A DNA stretch of 55,466 nucleotides from Candidatus Altarchaeota archaeon. Its GTDB lineage: Archaea > SpSt-1190. The position numbers and the translations under genes are program-made. The DNA lies in assembly GCA_030590165.1 (NCBI GenBank), contig JAUUZA010000002.1, forward strand, positions 1-55,466. The letters are read 5' to 3'. The notes under the pieces were generated by a model, which worked only from the letters and a program-made list of their open reading frames with translations, was not told the origin of the DNA and ran no database searches. Positions 1 through 7,875 of this stretch are shown here, in pieces (within the stretch, counting starts at the first letter, position 1; each line of letters opens with the position of its first letter).

Positions 1-27
1 ATAATAATTATTGGAATATTTAGTTTA

Positions 28-288
28 GTGAGAAAAAAATTATTATTCTTTTTATTGTTTTTTTCTGTTTTTGCATCTCAATTAAATCCTTTAGCTGGGG
101 GAACCCCTTCTAAATTAAGTTTTTATGAAGGCAAATATATTGTTTCTGCTGGGGATTTATTATATTTATTTGATGAAAGTGGAACTCTTGAAAAGTATAT
201 TACTCTTGAGGGTGTTTCTGATTTTGAAATTTCTGAAAATGTTTTGCTTTCTGGATTGATTTTATTTAATCGTCGTGATATTTCTTAA
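28..288 (+). CDS. small secreted or anchored hypothetical protein
   Basis: 86 residues from a GTG start. The first ~17 residues (MRKK followed by a Leu/Phe-rich run ending FASQ) form a signal peptide or anchor. Residues ~30-70 read like one beta-propeller-type strand set (YIVSAGDLLYLFD, then EKYITLEGVSDFEIS). The protein stops after about one blade, so it may be the N-terminal stub of a longer propeller protein, or a genuine small exported protein. I see no frame continuing it in the next 80 bases. The upstream part of any operon lies outside the window. Confidence 0.5.
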   Translation: MRKKLLFFLLFFSVFASQLNPLAGGTPSKLSFYEGKYIVSAGDLLYLFDESGTLEKYITLEGVSDFEISENVLLSGLILFNRRDIS

Positions 289-372
289 GAATTATTGATG
301 AAACAATAAGAAAGGATTAAAAAACAAAAGGATAAAAACACAAAGCACGGAGAATTAGAATTAGGTGATGAT

Positions 373-699
373 ATGGTTGCAAAAAAAATAAAAACTAAAA
401 CAGCTAGAACAAGGAAGACAACTGTGAAAAAGACGAGAACGGCAAAAAGGATTGTAAAAACAAAAGCAAAAAGAGTAATAAAAACAACAAAGAAATCTCA
501 GACTAAGAGACTTTATCGATCAGGGAATAAGAAACTTCTTGGGGGGGTTTGTGGTGGAGTTGCTGAATATTTTGATGTAGACCCAACGTTAATTCGTTTA
601 CCTTGGGCTTTAGCTTCATTTTTATGGGGTATTGGTATACTTTTGTATGTTGTTGCGTGGATTATTGTTCCAAAAAATCCAGAACATAAATGGGATTAA
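373..699 (+). CDS. PspC-domain membrane protein with Lys/Arg-rich N-terminal tail
   Basis: 108 residues. Residues 1-50 are almost only Lys, Arg, Thr, Ala and Val in TKTAR/TKAKR repeats, like a linker-histone tail. Residues ~51-105 form a PspC domain: LYRSGNKKLLGGVCGGVAEY, then FDVDPTLIRLPWALAS and a hydrophobic segment ending VAWIIVPK. PspC domains are small membrane modules linked to envelope stress. The tail could bind nucleic acid or acidic lipid head groups; this is inference from composition. It stands alone, about 40 bases before an unrelated gene. Confidence 0.85.
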   Translation: MVAKKIKTKTARTRKTTVKKTRTAKRIVKTKAKRVIKTTKKSQTKRLYRSGNKKLLGGVCGGVAEYFDVDPTLIRLPWALASFLWGIGILLYVVAWIIVPKNPEHKWD

Positions 700-741
700 A
701 AATCCCTTTCTTTTTTAAATTTCAGCAACTATTAAGTATTG

Positions 742-1188
742 ATGTCATTGGACTTCAAAAAAGTAAAAGAAGCTATTGAACTTTTTGGTTGGTATCCATT
801 TGGTGAAAAACAATGGGTTTGTCCGGGGCCAAATGATAATTATTTAGATGAGTATTATAAAACTAATAAGTTACCTAGTCCCTGTGATAAATGCTTTAAA
901 TCTATAATTTTTTGGGAGTCAGATTTTTCTGAGGAAAATTTGATAAAGATTTTTAAATTGATTGATTCTTGTGTGAAAGAATGTAGGGGAAAATTAAATG
1001 AAACGGCAACAGTTTTTTACTTTAGAGAAAAACAAGAAATGCTCAAATTTCTGGGCGATTTAAAAGAAAAAATGAATGAATTTGATTTAGATGGTAGAAT
1101 TAGTTGGAGGCGCGCTTGTAAGGCGTATAGAGACAGAAAACCAGAGCTTTGGATAGATGGAAAAACGTTTATTCCAGATACAGTCTAG
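742..1188 (+). CDS. hypothetical protein with CxxC and paired cysteines
   Basis: About 148 residues. TTG at 739 directly precedes ATG at 742; the ATG is preferred. No family recognised. Cysteines occur as WVCPGP, PCDKCF (CxxC), SCVKEC (CxxxC) and RACKAY, enough for a metal or disulphide site. The N-terminus (DFKKVKEAIELFGWYPFGEK) is helical, and there is no signal peptide, so it is probably cytoplasmic. It lies between the PspC gene and a small acidic protein on the same strand. Confidence 0.6.
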   Translation: MSLDFKKVKEAIELFGWYPFGEKQWVCPGPNDNYLDEYYKTNKLPSPCDKCFKSIIFWESDFSEENLIKIFKLIDSCVKECRGKLNETATVFYFREKQEMLKFLGDLKEKMNEFDLDGRISWRRACKAYRDRKPELWIDGKTFIPDTV

Positions 1189-1228
1189 AAAATATTGACT
1201 TTTTAGTTAATGGTAAGTTTTAAAATGG

Positions 1229-1414
1229 ATGTTGAACTGGTTTAAAATGGTCGACGACGAAAATTATGGTGACGAAGACGACGAAGATTGGGAACAAAAA
1301 AGTTTTTTAGAAGGAATGGAAGACGCTGAGGAAGAGTCCGAAAGCAAGGAAAAAGACCCATTTACTAAACATCTTGAGGACTCTGAAGAAGAATTAGAAG
1401 ACTTTTCTAAGTAA
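1229..1414 (+). CDS. small highly acidic hypothetical protein
   Basis: 61 residues from ATG at 1229, or 55 from ATG at 1247 (MVDDENYGDED...). More than half of the residues are Asp, Glu or Ser, so it is probably disordered and strongly negative. It has no enzyme motif. It could act as an acidic partner for basic proteins or simply be a low-complexity protein. TATA-like sequence just upstream is compatible with its own short-leader promoter. Confidence 0.5.
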   Translation: MLNWFKMVDDENYGDEDDEDWEQKSFLEGMEDAEEESESKEKDPFTKHLEDSEEELEDFSK

Positions 1415-1451
1415 TGAGCTATCCATATAAATTCTTATTTTATTTTTATTT

Positions 1452-1513
1452 AAACCGATGATGACAGTGGCTTGACTCTGATTGTGTGATGACAAGGAGG
1501 TGATCACTGAGGT
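1452..1513 (+). ncRNA. box C/D sRNA, D guide complementary to 16S rRNA 3' end
   Basis: All four boxes are seen in order and spacing: box C ATGATGA (1458-1464), D' CTGA (1478-1481), C' GTGATGA (1486-1492) and D CTGA (1507-1510). ACC (1454-1456) can pair with GGT (1511-1513) to close the kink-turn. The D guide (1493-1506) contains AAGGAGGTGATC, complementary to GAUCACCUCCUU at the 3' end of 16S rRNA. The D+5 rule points at the C of GGAUC, about C1533 in E. coli numbering. The D' guide (1465-1477) complements AGUCAAGCCACUG; I do not recognise its target. A TATA-like CATATAAATT at ~1425-1434 lies at a plausible distance. The RNA ends just before the convergent smc stop codon. Confidence 0.88.
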
Positions 1514-1514
1514 C

Positions 1515-4500
1515 TTATTTTTCTTTCTTTGTTCCAATCCAGCTTTCTGCTTCTTTCAGAACTTTTTCTTTTGGAAGGCTGATTAATTTACTTCTACCTT
1601 TATGCATATAAACACCTATAATTTGGTCAGATTCGCGAACTACAACATCATTATGAGTTATTATTATGATTTGTGTCGTTTTACTCATTCTCTTTAACAT
1701 TAAAACAAATTTTTCACTATTGGTTTTATCTAAGGCAGCTTCAACTTCATCAAAGATATAGAAAGGAGAGGGTTTTACTTCTTGAATTGCGAAAATAAAA
1801 GCAATTGCAGCAAGAGTTTTTTGACCCCCTGAAAGAGATTCTGATGGAAGTTTTCTTCCTTGTATGAAGGTAATTATGTGGACTCCAGATTCAAAGGGGT
1901 CGTCTCCATCAATTTCAAGATTGCTTTCACCATCAATTATTTCAGAAAAGATTTTTGAGAAATTTTTATTTATTTTATTGAAAGTTTCCATGAATACTTT
2001 AGTTTTTTGTGAATCAATTTCATTCATTAATTTAAGAATTGCATCTTTTTCTTGTCTCAATTTGTTTAATTTATCGCTTATGTCTTTTACTAAATTATTA
2101 ATGTTTTCAAAATCATTTGATGCCCTGAAATTTAAATCACCTAACTTTTCCAGTTCATGAATAACTTCTTGAAGTATCTCTTTTGGATTTTCTATTATTT
2201 CAAGTTCTTTCTGGTTTGATTGTTTGATTGAATTTAATTCTATTTTAATGTTTTTTATGCGTTCATCTAAGATTGTTCTCTCGGCTTTTGATTGAAATAT
2301 TTGAGAATTTGATGTTTGGATGAAAGTCTCAACTTCAGTTTTTTTTACTAAATCATTTTTTAAAAGACGGTCTAATTCGCCAACTTTTTGCTGATAAGAT
2401 TTTATTTTTATCTTAATTTTATTATCATTTCCTTCATCTGATTTCATTAATTTTCTTTTTGTGTTTATTTCTTCAAGTAAAGTTTTTCTAAGCTTTTCAT
2501 AATTTAAAAGTTCGGGTTCTAAAAGATTTTTCAAAATATCTTCATTAGATTTTATTTCAGAATTGAGTCTAAGAGTTTCGGTTTCAAGAGAAAATACTTT
2601 TGAAGAAATTTCCTCAAGTCGTTTTTCTTCTAGAATTTTAGGTTCTTTAATTTCGCCAAGTTTTAGAATTCTTGTGTTTAGGATTTCTATTTTTTCATTA
2701 AGTTTTTTAAAATCTTCATTCCGTTCAATTATTTCATTTTTTATCTTTTTTAAGGAATCTTGAAGTGAGGCAATTTGATATGAATCAAATTTTTGATTAA
2801 GTCTTGCTTCAATTCGAAACTTTTCATTTTTTTGTTTTTCAATTTGTTGTTCTATTTTTTTAATTGAAGTTTTTAGTATTTGTAATTTTGAATTTCGTTC
2901 ACTCTCGTTAGTAAATTCATAGGAAGTTATTGTTCCAAGTGATTGTCCTATTTTTGAAATTTTTTTCAATTCACTTAGATTGAAATCATCAGGGAGTATA
3001 AAAGCCCAACCCTCATTTAAATCAGTTTTAATAGTCTCGAGTTTGTTTTTTGATGCAATTATGCTGAAAGCAAAAGGCATAATTTCTTTAGGGTTGTCAA
3101 CAAGCTCACCAAGTAATTTAAATCCTTTGTTTTTTAATTTTCTGACCCCTGCTGGTAAACTTGACGAGTAAATAATTTCCTGTTCTTGTTTTCGTAAAGT
3201 TTTAAATTTGATTGAAGTTGTTTTCAAATTTGAGTCAATCTCTTTTAATTTCGTTTCCCTTTCTTTTTGGTCTTTTAGAAATTTCTTTTTTTCAGTTTCA
3301 AGAGAAAGTTTACGTTTTTCTTGTTCTTCTTTTTTCTTTTTTAATTCAAAATTAATTTGTTCGCTTGCGTTTTTTTCTAAAGAAAGTTCTTTTAGTTGAA
3401 GAATTAATTTTTCTTTTCTTGTTTTAAGTTTAAGATATTCTTCTTGTTTTCGTTCATAATCTTGTTTAGCTTTTGAAACTAAGGTAGTTAATTTATCTCT
3501 GTATTTTTTATATTCCTGAATTTTTTTACTAATTGAAATCCGTCTATTTCCCTTGTCAATCAATTCTTGTTTGACTTCTTTTTTTCTTCGTGACATTCCC
3601 TCAATTTGTGATTCAATTGAAGATAGTCGATTTTGAGTAGTTTCAATTTCTTTAAAATTCCTCGTTTTTTCTTCTTCAATTCTTTTTAGATTAAAATTAA
3701 GACTTTCAAGTTTTGTTATTATTTCAACTTTTTGTTTTAGTCCACGTTTTTCCATTAAAGCATTAATTTCTGTTAAATCCTTGGTTTTATTGAGAATTGT
3801 GCCTTCTAACTCTTTAATTTTTTCTCCTTTTTTTTCTTTTTCTTCTTGAAAAGTTTGAGAGGTAATATTCAATTTTTCAATACGTTTAAGAAGTAAACTA
3901 TATCGCGCTCTTTCTTCGAGTGATTTGAGGTGATAAAATTGTTCAACTTTCTTTTTTTCTTCTTTTAATCTCGTAAAAACACGCATTCGTTCTCCATGAA
4001 CTGCTTCAACTTTTTGAATTTTTGTTTCAACATTTTCTAAATCAGTTAACGCACGATGTTTCTTTTTTTCATAAAGTTCAATGCCGGCTATAACTTCGAT
4101 TAGTGAACGACGCTCTCGAGGATTCATATTTATAAAACGAGTAATGTCTCCTTGTCTTACAATATTGTGACTGTCTGGGAAAATATTAATTGATTCAAGG
4201 GTGTCAATAATATTAAGTCTCGTTGAACGTTTTTCATTTAGTCTATATATGCTTGTACCATCTGTAGAAAGTTGTCTCCCTAATTTAAGGTTTCCTGTTT
4301 CAGAAATATTAGTTGGAACTTTTATTTTAAGGGTTATTTCAGCATTAGTTGATTTTTTTGTTTTACCTAGGTGGAGTAAATTTCCTGCACTTTTTGCTCT
4401 TAATGATGAGAAACTTAAACTGCCCATTACAAAACTTATGGAATCGAGAACATTACTTTTTCCTGAACCATTAGGTCCAACGATTGCTGTTATTCCTGGT

Positions 4501-4580
4501 GAAAAGAGTAAGGAAGTAAGTTTTGAAAAAGATTTAAAACCTTTTACAGACAATTTTTCAAGTTTTGAAGGATTAACCAT
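1515..4580 (-). CDS. smc: chromosome segregation ATPase SMC
   Basis: 1021 residues, shorter than the usual ~1150-1200. Walker A GPNGSGKS is at ~35-42. Two long coiled-coil arms flank a hinge at ~470-540 (KLLGELVDNPKEI...). The C-terminal head has the signature LSGGQ at ~916 and Walker B FYIFDEVEAALD at ~935-946, followed by TTQIIIITHN. SMC dimers organise and segregate chromosomes, normally with kleisin ScpA and ScpB; neither is recognisable next door. The gene is last in a minus-strand run starting at ~6475, 10 bases after the preceding small gene. The shorter arms suggest a compact SMC. Confidence 0.97.
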   Translation of the reverse strand: MVNPSKLEKLSVKGFKSFSKLTSLLFSPGITAIVGPNGSGKSNVLDSISFVMGSLSFSSLRAKSAGNLLHLGKTKKSTNAEITLKIKVPTNISETGNLKLGRQLSTDGTSIYRLNEKRSTRLNIIDTLESINIFPDSHNIVRQGDITRFINMNPRERRSLIEVIAGIELYEKKKHRALTDLENVETKIQKVEAVHGERMRVFTRLKEEKKKVEQFYHLKSLEERARYSLLLKRIEKLNITSQTFQEEKEKKGEKIKELEGTILNKTKDLTEINALMEKRGLKQKVEIITKLESLNFNLKRIEEEKTRNFKEIETTQNRLSSIESQIEGMSRRKKEVKQELIDKGNRRISISKKIQEYKKYRDKLTTLVSKAKQDYERKQEEYLKLKTRKEKLILQLKELSLEKNASEQINFELKKKKEEQEKRKLSLETEKKKFLKDQKERETKLKEIDSNLKTTSIKFKTLRKQEQEIIYSSSLPAGVRKLKNKGFKLLGELVDNPKEIMPFAFSIIASKNKLETIKTDLNEGWAFILPDDFNLSELKKISKIGQSLGTITSYEFTNESERNSKLQILKTSIKKIEQQIEKQKNEKFRIEARLNQKFDSYQIASLQDSLKKIKNEIIERNEDFKKLNEKIEILNTRILKLGEIKEPKILEEKRLEEISSKVFSLETETLRLNSEIKSNEDILKNLLEPELLNYEKLRKTLLEEINTKRKLMKSDEGNDNKIKIKIKSYQQKVGELDRLLKNDLVKKTEVETFIQTSNSQIFQSKAERTILDERIKNIKIELNSIKQSNQKELEIIENPKEILQEVIHELEKLGDLNFRASNDFENINNLVKDISDKLNKLRQEKDAILKLMNEIDSQKTKVFMETFNKINKNFSKIFSEIIDGESNLEIDGDDPFESGVHIITFIQGRKLPSESLSGGQKTLAAIAFIFAIQEVKPSPFYIFDEVEAALDKTNSEKFVLMLKRMSKTTQIIIITHNDVVVRESDQIIGVYMHKGRSKLISLPKEKVLKEAESWIGTKKEK

Positions 4581-4590
4581 TTTGTTCCCT

Positions 4591-4830
4591 TTATTTTATT
4601 TCAATTATTTTTTCAAGATTTTTCATCAATTTTTCAACTGCATTTTCAAATTTTTTTTCATTTTTTTCCACTTTTCCTTCGAAAACAGTTCTAGCTTTTT
4701 TTTGAATTATTTCTGCAAACACTTTTTTTTTGTTAAACATTAAACTCAGAGTAAATTCTGGAAATCTGAGAATAAATGATTTGTTTGGGCTAATTTCAAG
4801 TTTTGCAGTTGAGAATACAATTTCCTTCAT
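4591..4830 (-). CDS. small hypothetical protein upstream of smc
   Basis: 79 residues, not recognised. The N-terminal half is beta-like (EIVFSTAKLEISPNKSFILRFPEFTLSLMF) and the C-terminal half is a charged Lys/Glu-rich helix (FENAVEKLMKNLEKIIEIK). It sits between the pilin-like genes and smc with gaps of 3 and 10 bases, so it is surely cotranscribed. Its position would suit an SMC accessory factor, but it shows no kleisin or ScpB similarity that I can see. Confidence 0.6.
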   Translation of the reverse strand: MKEIVFSTAKLEISPNKSFILRFPEFTLSLMFNKKKVFAEIIQKKARTVFEGKVEKNEKKFENAVEKLMKNLEKIIEIK

Positions 4831-4833
4831 AGT

Positions 4834-5133
4834 TTATTGCATATAAGGAAATATTAATTCTTTTACAGTTAAAATATCGTTTTTTTGGCATATTATTAGT
4901 CGTTTTATATTGTAATTCCCTTTCTTGGGGGAAGTTGAAACATTTAGAAGATGGTCCAAAGAACGGTTGAGAAGTAAGAGATTTGACGTTTCTATTGTTT
5001 TACTTGAATGGGAAAAAAGATAGTCTAAAGTATTTATTTCTGAAATTAGTTGTTTAGTTGAAAAGGAGAAAAATGAAAGAAGAAGGAGTGCCAAAAAGGG
5101 ATAAAATAATAATTCAAATATTTGTCCACGCAT
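4834..5133 (-). CDS. pilin-like membrane protein (third of three)
   Basis: About 99 residues if started at the ATG giving MRGQIFELLFYPFLALL. That start lies one base after the stop of the preceding gene, so it is preferred over the ATG 24 bases upstream. The RGQ-x-x-E start and the immediate hydrophobic helix resemble archaeal class III (pilin-type) signal peptides. The rest is a small extracytoplasmic domain with one Cys (LIICQKND). It is a probable minor pilin-like subunit cotranscribed with the next two upstream genes. Confidence 0.6.
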   Translation of the reverse strand: MRGQIFELLFYPFLALLLLSFFSFSTKQLISEINTLDYLFSHSSKTIETSNLLLLNRSLDHLLNVSTSPKKGNYNIKRLIICQKNDILTVKELIFPYMQ

Positions 5134-5134
5134 T

Positions 5135-5413
5135 TTACCACCGAGAATAAGTTTCATAATTATATCGTCCTGAAAAAATCTTTTTATGGAGTCCTGCTAA
5201 TGAAGGGTCAAATTCAATTTCATTGATTTCAAATGGTTCTCCATAAGTTATCATTTGATTGACGAGTGAATTAGCTTTTCTTTTCATTAAAGATTTGTTG
5301 AATTCTTCTAATTTTTCTTGTGCAATAAAATTCATTTCATTAAATGAAGTGTAAAGCCAAGAGAATAATGAAAGTAAGAGTCCAACTGCAATAAGAAATT
5401 CAACAGATTTCAA
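5135..5413 (-). CDS. pilin-like membrane protein (second of three)
   Basis: About 93 residues from a TTG at 5413 (MKSVEFLIAVGLLLSLFSWLY), chosen because GAGGTG lies six bases upstream. The longer reading from 5440 overlaps the previous gene by 41 bases. One N-terminal hydrophobic helix starts right after SVEFL, and a short soluble domain follows (FNEMNFIAQEKLEEF...). No family is recognised beyond the pilin-like N-terminus. It lies in the same operon as its neighbours. Confidence 0.6.
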   Translation of the reverse strand: MKSVEFLIAVGLLLSLFSWLYTSFNEMNFIAQEKLEEFNKSLMKRKANSLVNQMITYGEPFEINEIEFDPSLAGLHKKIFSGRYNYETYSRW

Positions 5414-5774
5414 TTTTAACACCTCTTGAAGTTTTTTCAAATGATAAACATGTTTGTTTACTGATGTTTAGATTAGTACAAGAAGTGAAAACATTAAGTG
5501 TTTTGGCTTCAGACGGGGTTGAAATTTTTGTTAAAGCATCACAGTAAAGTGTAAAAGTTCTACCTGGAAAAGGTTTAATTTCACTTTTTATGGTGCTTCC
5601 TTCGGGACGTTGATTGATAAAAGTAATTAATTGGGAAAGCTGATTTATTGTTTTTTGATCAACAGCATGGGTTAGTGAAGACTTTGCTGACGAAAATAAA
5701 ATGAAAACGGTCGATAAATATGTAATAAGAATAAAGGTTATTACTAAAAATTCTAAATTTAATTGTCCTTTCAA
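5400..5774 (-). CDS. class III signal peptide (type IV pilin-like) protein
   Basis: 124 residues starting MKGQLNLEFLV, then a hydrophobic helix to ~residue 28. KG|Q-L-N-L-E is the form of archaeal class III signal peptides, cut between Gly3 and Gln4 by an EppA/FlaK-type prepilin peptidase. The mature domain has three Cys (TLYCDAL, TSCTNL, QTCLSF) and ends GVKIEIC. The start overlaps the upstream regulator stop by 4 bases. A likely peptidase is encoded at 26322-27071. Confidence 0.75.
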   Translation of the reverse strand: MKGQLNLEFLVITFILITYLSTVFILFSSAKSSLTHAVDQKTINQLSQLITFINQRPEGSTIKSEIKPFPGRTFTLYCDALTKISTPSEAKTLNVFTSCTNLNISKQTCLSFEKTSRGVKIEIC

Positions 5775-6475
5775 TCAAGCCCTCTCAAATTCTCAATTAG
5801 TTTTTCAACAGTTTCTACATGCGAAAGTACTAGGGGAATTCTTTCTCTTTTAGCTAGTTCTATACCCAGTTTATCGGGTTCTTTTATTGGTCCGTGAAGT
5901 ACAACCATTGAAGGTTTTAAACTTGTGAGTTTTATTGCAAGCATTGGACTGCGTCCATGCTTCACACCGGTGAATATTAATGCACGTTGTGTTGTTGCAC
6001 CATATATCATAGAAAGTTCTAAGGGGCTTAGTTCCATGATTGCTTTTATGCTGTCGATTACAGTATATCCATAAACATTATTGTTGAGATTGGTTTCTCC
6101 AACTAAGAATTCACCGTGAACTGCTTTGAAAAGGTTTTTAATTTTTCTTGGTTCGGGAAATTCTTTTATTGCTAAGATTGCTTCAAAAAATTTACTCCCT
6201 CCTATGAGTTTATCGTATTCTTGTAAAATTTTTCCACCTTTTTCTTCATCAATTTTAATTAAAGCTCTAACAATTCTTGAAACTAATTTTACTCCGGGTG
6301 ATTTACGTCTTCCTGATTCATAATCCGAAATGACTGAAGAACTTACCTTAAGTTTTCTTGAAAGTGTTTTTTGAGAAATTTCAAATATTTCACGCCACTT
6401 TCTCATTACAACGCCGGGTGCTTCGGCAAGAACAATTTCACCTGCAAGCTGAAGGGCAACTTTCTCGAAGCTCAC
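5771..6475 (-). CDS. archaeal XRE-type transcriptional regulator (COG1709-like)
   Basis: 234 residues. A helix-turn-helix at ~25-60 (WREIFEISQKTLSRKLKVSS, then VISDYESGRRKSPG) is of the Cro/C1 type. The C-terminal ~130 residues (GYTVIDSIKAIMELSP..., VVLHGPIKEPDKLGIELA) resemble the conserved ligand-like domain of archaeal COG1709 regulators. It heads the pilin-like/smc operon, so it may autoregulate it. The TATA-like region upstream (~6490-6530) is shared with the divergent CBS gene. Confidence 0.85.
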   Translation of the reverse strand: MSFEKVALQLAGEIVLAEAPGVVMRKWREIFEISQKTLSRKLKVSSSVISDYESGRRKSPGVKLVSRIVRALIKIDEEKGGKILQEYDKLIGGSKFFEAILAIKEFPEPRKIKNLFKAVHGEFLVGETNLNNNVYGYTVIDSIKAIMELSPLELSMIYGATTQRALIFTGVKHGRSPMLAIKLTSLKPSMVVLHGPIKEPDKLGIELAKRERIPLVLSHVETVEKLIENLRGLD

Positions 6476-6549
6476 ATCGATTATTGTCGTAAGTGTTTAA
6501 AACAATTTGCCGGGCAAAAGTCTAAATAAGAATTAGGGGTAATGATGAT

Positions 6550-6966
6550 GTGAAAGATGTTCTTGTTAAAGATATAATGTCGTTTCCTCTTATTTCGTTG
6601 GATTTACATGCGAGTATTCAATCAGTGACAGAGTTAATGATATTGAAAGATATTGGAGGGATTTTAATTTCTAGTGAAGAAAAGTATGTTGGGATAATTA
6701 CTAAACAAAACATAGTTCAAATTGTTTCAACAGGAAAAGAGATTAAAACACTTCAAGCTAAAGATATTATGACATCCCCTCTGAAAATGGTTGATGCATC
6801 AAAGACAGTTTTTGAAGCTGCCAAAAAATTGATTTTAGAAGATGTACGACGAATTATTGTTTCGAAAGAAGGTAAACCTGTTGGAATGGTGTCTGAAAGA
6901 GACATAGTTAAGGTTGCACCAGGTATTTTCGAACTTTTAATTGAAGAAATGAGAATTAAAAGGTAA
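6550..6966 (+). CDS. tandem CBS-domain protein
   Basis: 138 residues forming two CBS repeats: residues ~1-65 (VKDIMSFPLISLDLHASIQS...) and ~70-130 (AKDIMTSPLKMVDASKTVFE... then GMVSERDIVK). CBS pairs usually bind adenine nucleotides or S-adenosylmethionine and regulate partners. The start is GTG at 6550; the ATGATGATG just upstream is out of frame and runs into TGA. The downstream gene starts 5 bases after the stop, so the two are cotranscribed. Confidence 0.9.
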   Translation: MKDVLVKDIMSFPLISLDLHASIQSVTELMILKDIGGILISSEEKYVGIITKQNIVQIVSTGKEIKTLQAKDIMTSPLKMVDASKTVFEAAKKLILEDVRRIIVSKEGKPVGMVSERDIVKVAPGIFELLIEEMRIKR

Positions 6967-6971
6967 GGAAA

Positions 6972-7487
6972 ATGAGTAAAAGATATTGGGCGTTTAGGGA
7001 TATGCATTTTAATTTTGAAGGTTTTTATATCCCTGATATCTATAAGGCACTCTGGAATTTTGTTAGTGATAGGGGGCATGGGATTAATGAGTGGAAATAT
7101 GCTCATAATTTGAGTGCAGATGCAAAAGGTCAGGGTTGTGTTGGGGTGTGGTTGGCAACTAATGAAATTGAAAGAAAGTATGCATTAGGCGGTCACATAA
7201 TTCGTTGGAAATTTGTATGGAGTCCAACTCCAAAACCAGGATCTAGTGGTGAAAATCCTCCAATGGTTCCAAAAGGAAGGGCAGATGTTTGGATACATGG
7301 TTTTATTGTTACTGATTATCTTAATGCGTGGGGGAATAGTTTATTACTTCGTCCATTATTTGCACTTAGGGATAGATATTTTTATCGTAAAAAACGCTTA
7401 ATTCTTTTAGATAAAATGCGACAAGAAGCTGAAGAAATTTTTAAAGATCTTCAAGAATTTGTTAGTTTCTTGCCCACAATTAAATAA
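6972..7487 (+). CDS. conserved-looking hypothetical protein
   Basis: 171 residues, not recognised. It is rich in Trp and Tyr, with RYWAFRDMHFNFEGFYIPDIYKAL cut by short basic segments, then IIRWKFVWSPTPKPGS, RADVWIHGFIV and a basic helical C-terminus (RDRYFYRKKRLILLDKM). The alternating aromatic strands suggest a beta-sandwich or START-like fold that may contact membranes. There is no signal peptide. It is cotranscribed with the CBS protein, which may regulate it. Confidence 0.6.
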   Translation: MSKRYWAFRDMHFNFEGFYIPDIYKALWNFVSDRGHGINEWKYAHNLSADAKGQGCVGVWLATNEIERKYALGGHIIRWKFVWSPTPKPGSSGENPPMVPKGRADVWIHGFIVTDYLNAWGNSLLLRPLFALRDRYFYRKKRLILLDKMRQEAEEIFKDLQEFVSFLPTIK

Positions 7488-7585
7488 AAACTCAGGAGAA
7501 GTCTTTTTTTTAATAACGCTTAACGCTAATTACTCTATTTTGGAAACAATTAAAAACCCGTTCATTATGTATTAAGGGGATAAAA

Positions 7586-7786
7586 ATGGAATTACCATTA
7601 GCACCGATGAAAAGATTGGTCAAAGGGGCGGGGGCAGCAAGAGTTTCTGAGGATGCAGCAGATGCATTAAGGGAAGTCTTGGAAGATTTTGCCAATGAGA
7701 TTGCATCAAAGGCTGTTCAGCTTGCAAGACACGCCGGAAGAAAGACCGTAACGAAGGAAGATATTAAACTCGCTTACCGTGGGTAA
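7586..7786 (+). CDS. archaeal histone (HMf-like)
   Basis: 66 residues, the length of a single histone fold. It begins [20 protein letters not shown] and ends [21 protein letters not shown], nearly the HMf consensus, with the DNA-contacting RKT near the end of helix 2. It forms dimers and multimers that wrap DNA. A TATA-like AATTAAAAA sits ~35 bases upstream of the ATG, which is preceded by AAGGGG. A hairpin plus T-run follows. Confidence 0.97.
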   Translation: MELPLAPMKRLVKGAGAARVSEDAADALREVLEDFANEIASKAVQLARHAGRKTVTKEDIKLAYRG

Positions 7787-7803
7787 TTCCTTCATTTTTG
7801 TGT

Positions 7804-7832
7804 TCCAGCTTTGCTGGATATTTTTTTATTTT
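7804..7832 (+). terminator. intrinsic-type terminator after histone gene
   Basis: TCCAGC/GCTGGA stem (7804-7818) with a TTT loop, followed by TATTTTTTTATTTT. It lies 18 bases after the histone stop codon. Confidence 0.7.
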
Positions 7833-7875
7833 AGTAGTATCATACGTTTTTTAATTATGGAGTGCTAAATTTTTC

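Noticed and set aside
365-371. GTGATGA as a possible box C of another sRNA
   Set aside because: No CTGA box lies at a suitable distance; the sequence is the ribosome-binding region of the PspC gene.
1493-1510. AAGGAGGTGATC read as a Shine-Dalgarno site with a GTG start
   Set aside because: The following frame is only an antisense reading of the end of smc, while the C/D boxes on both sides explain the sequence as a guide.
4201-4743. 180-residue plus-strand frame over the start of smc
   Set aside because: Antisense shadow of the conserved SMC head and the small gene upstream.
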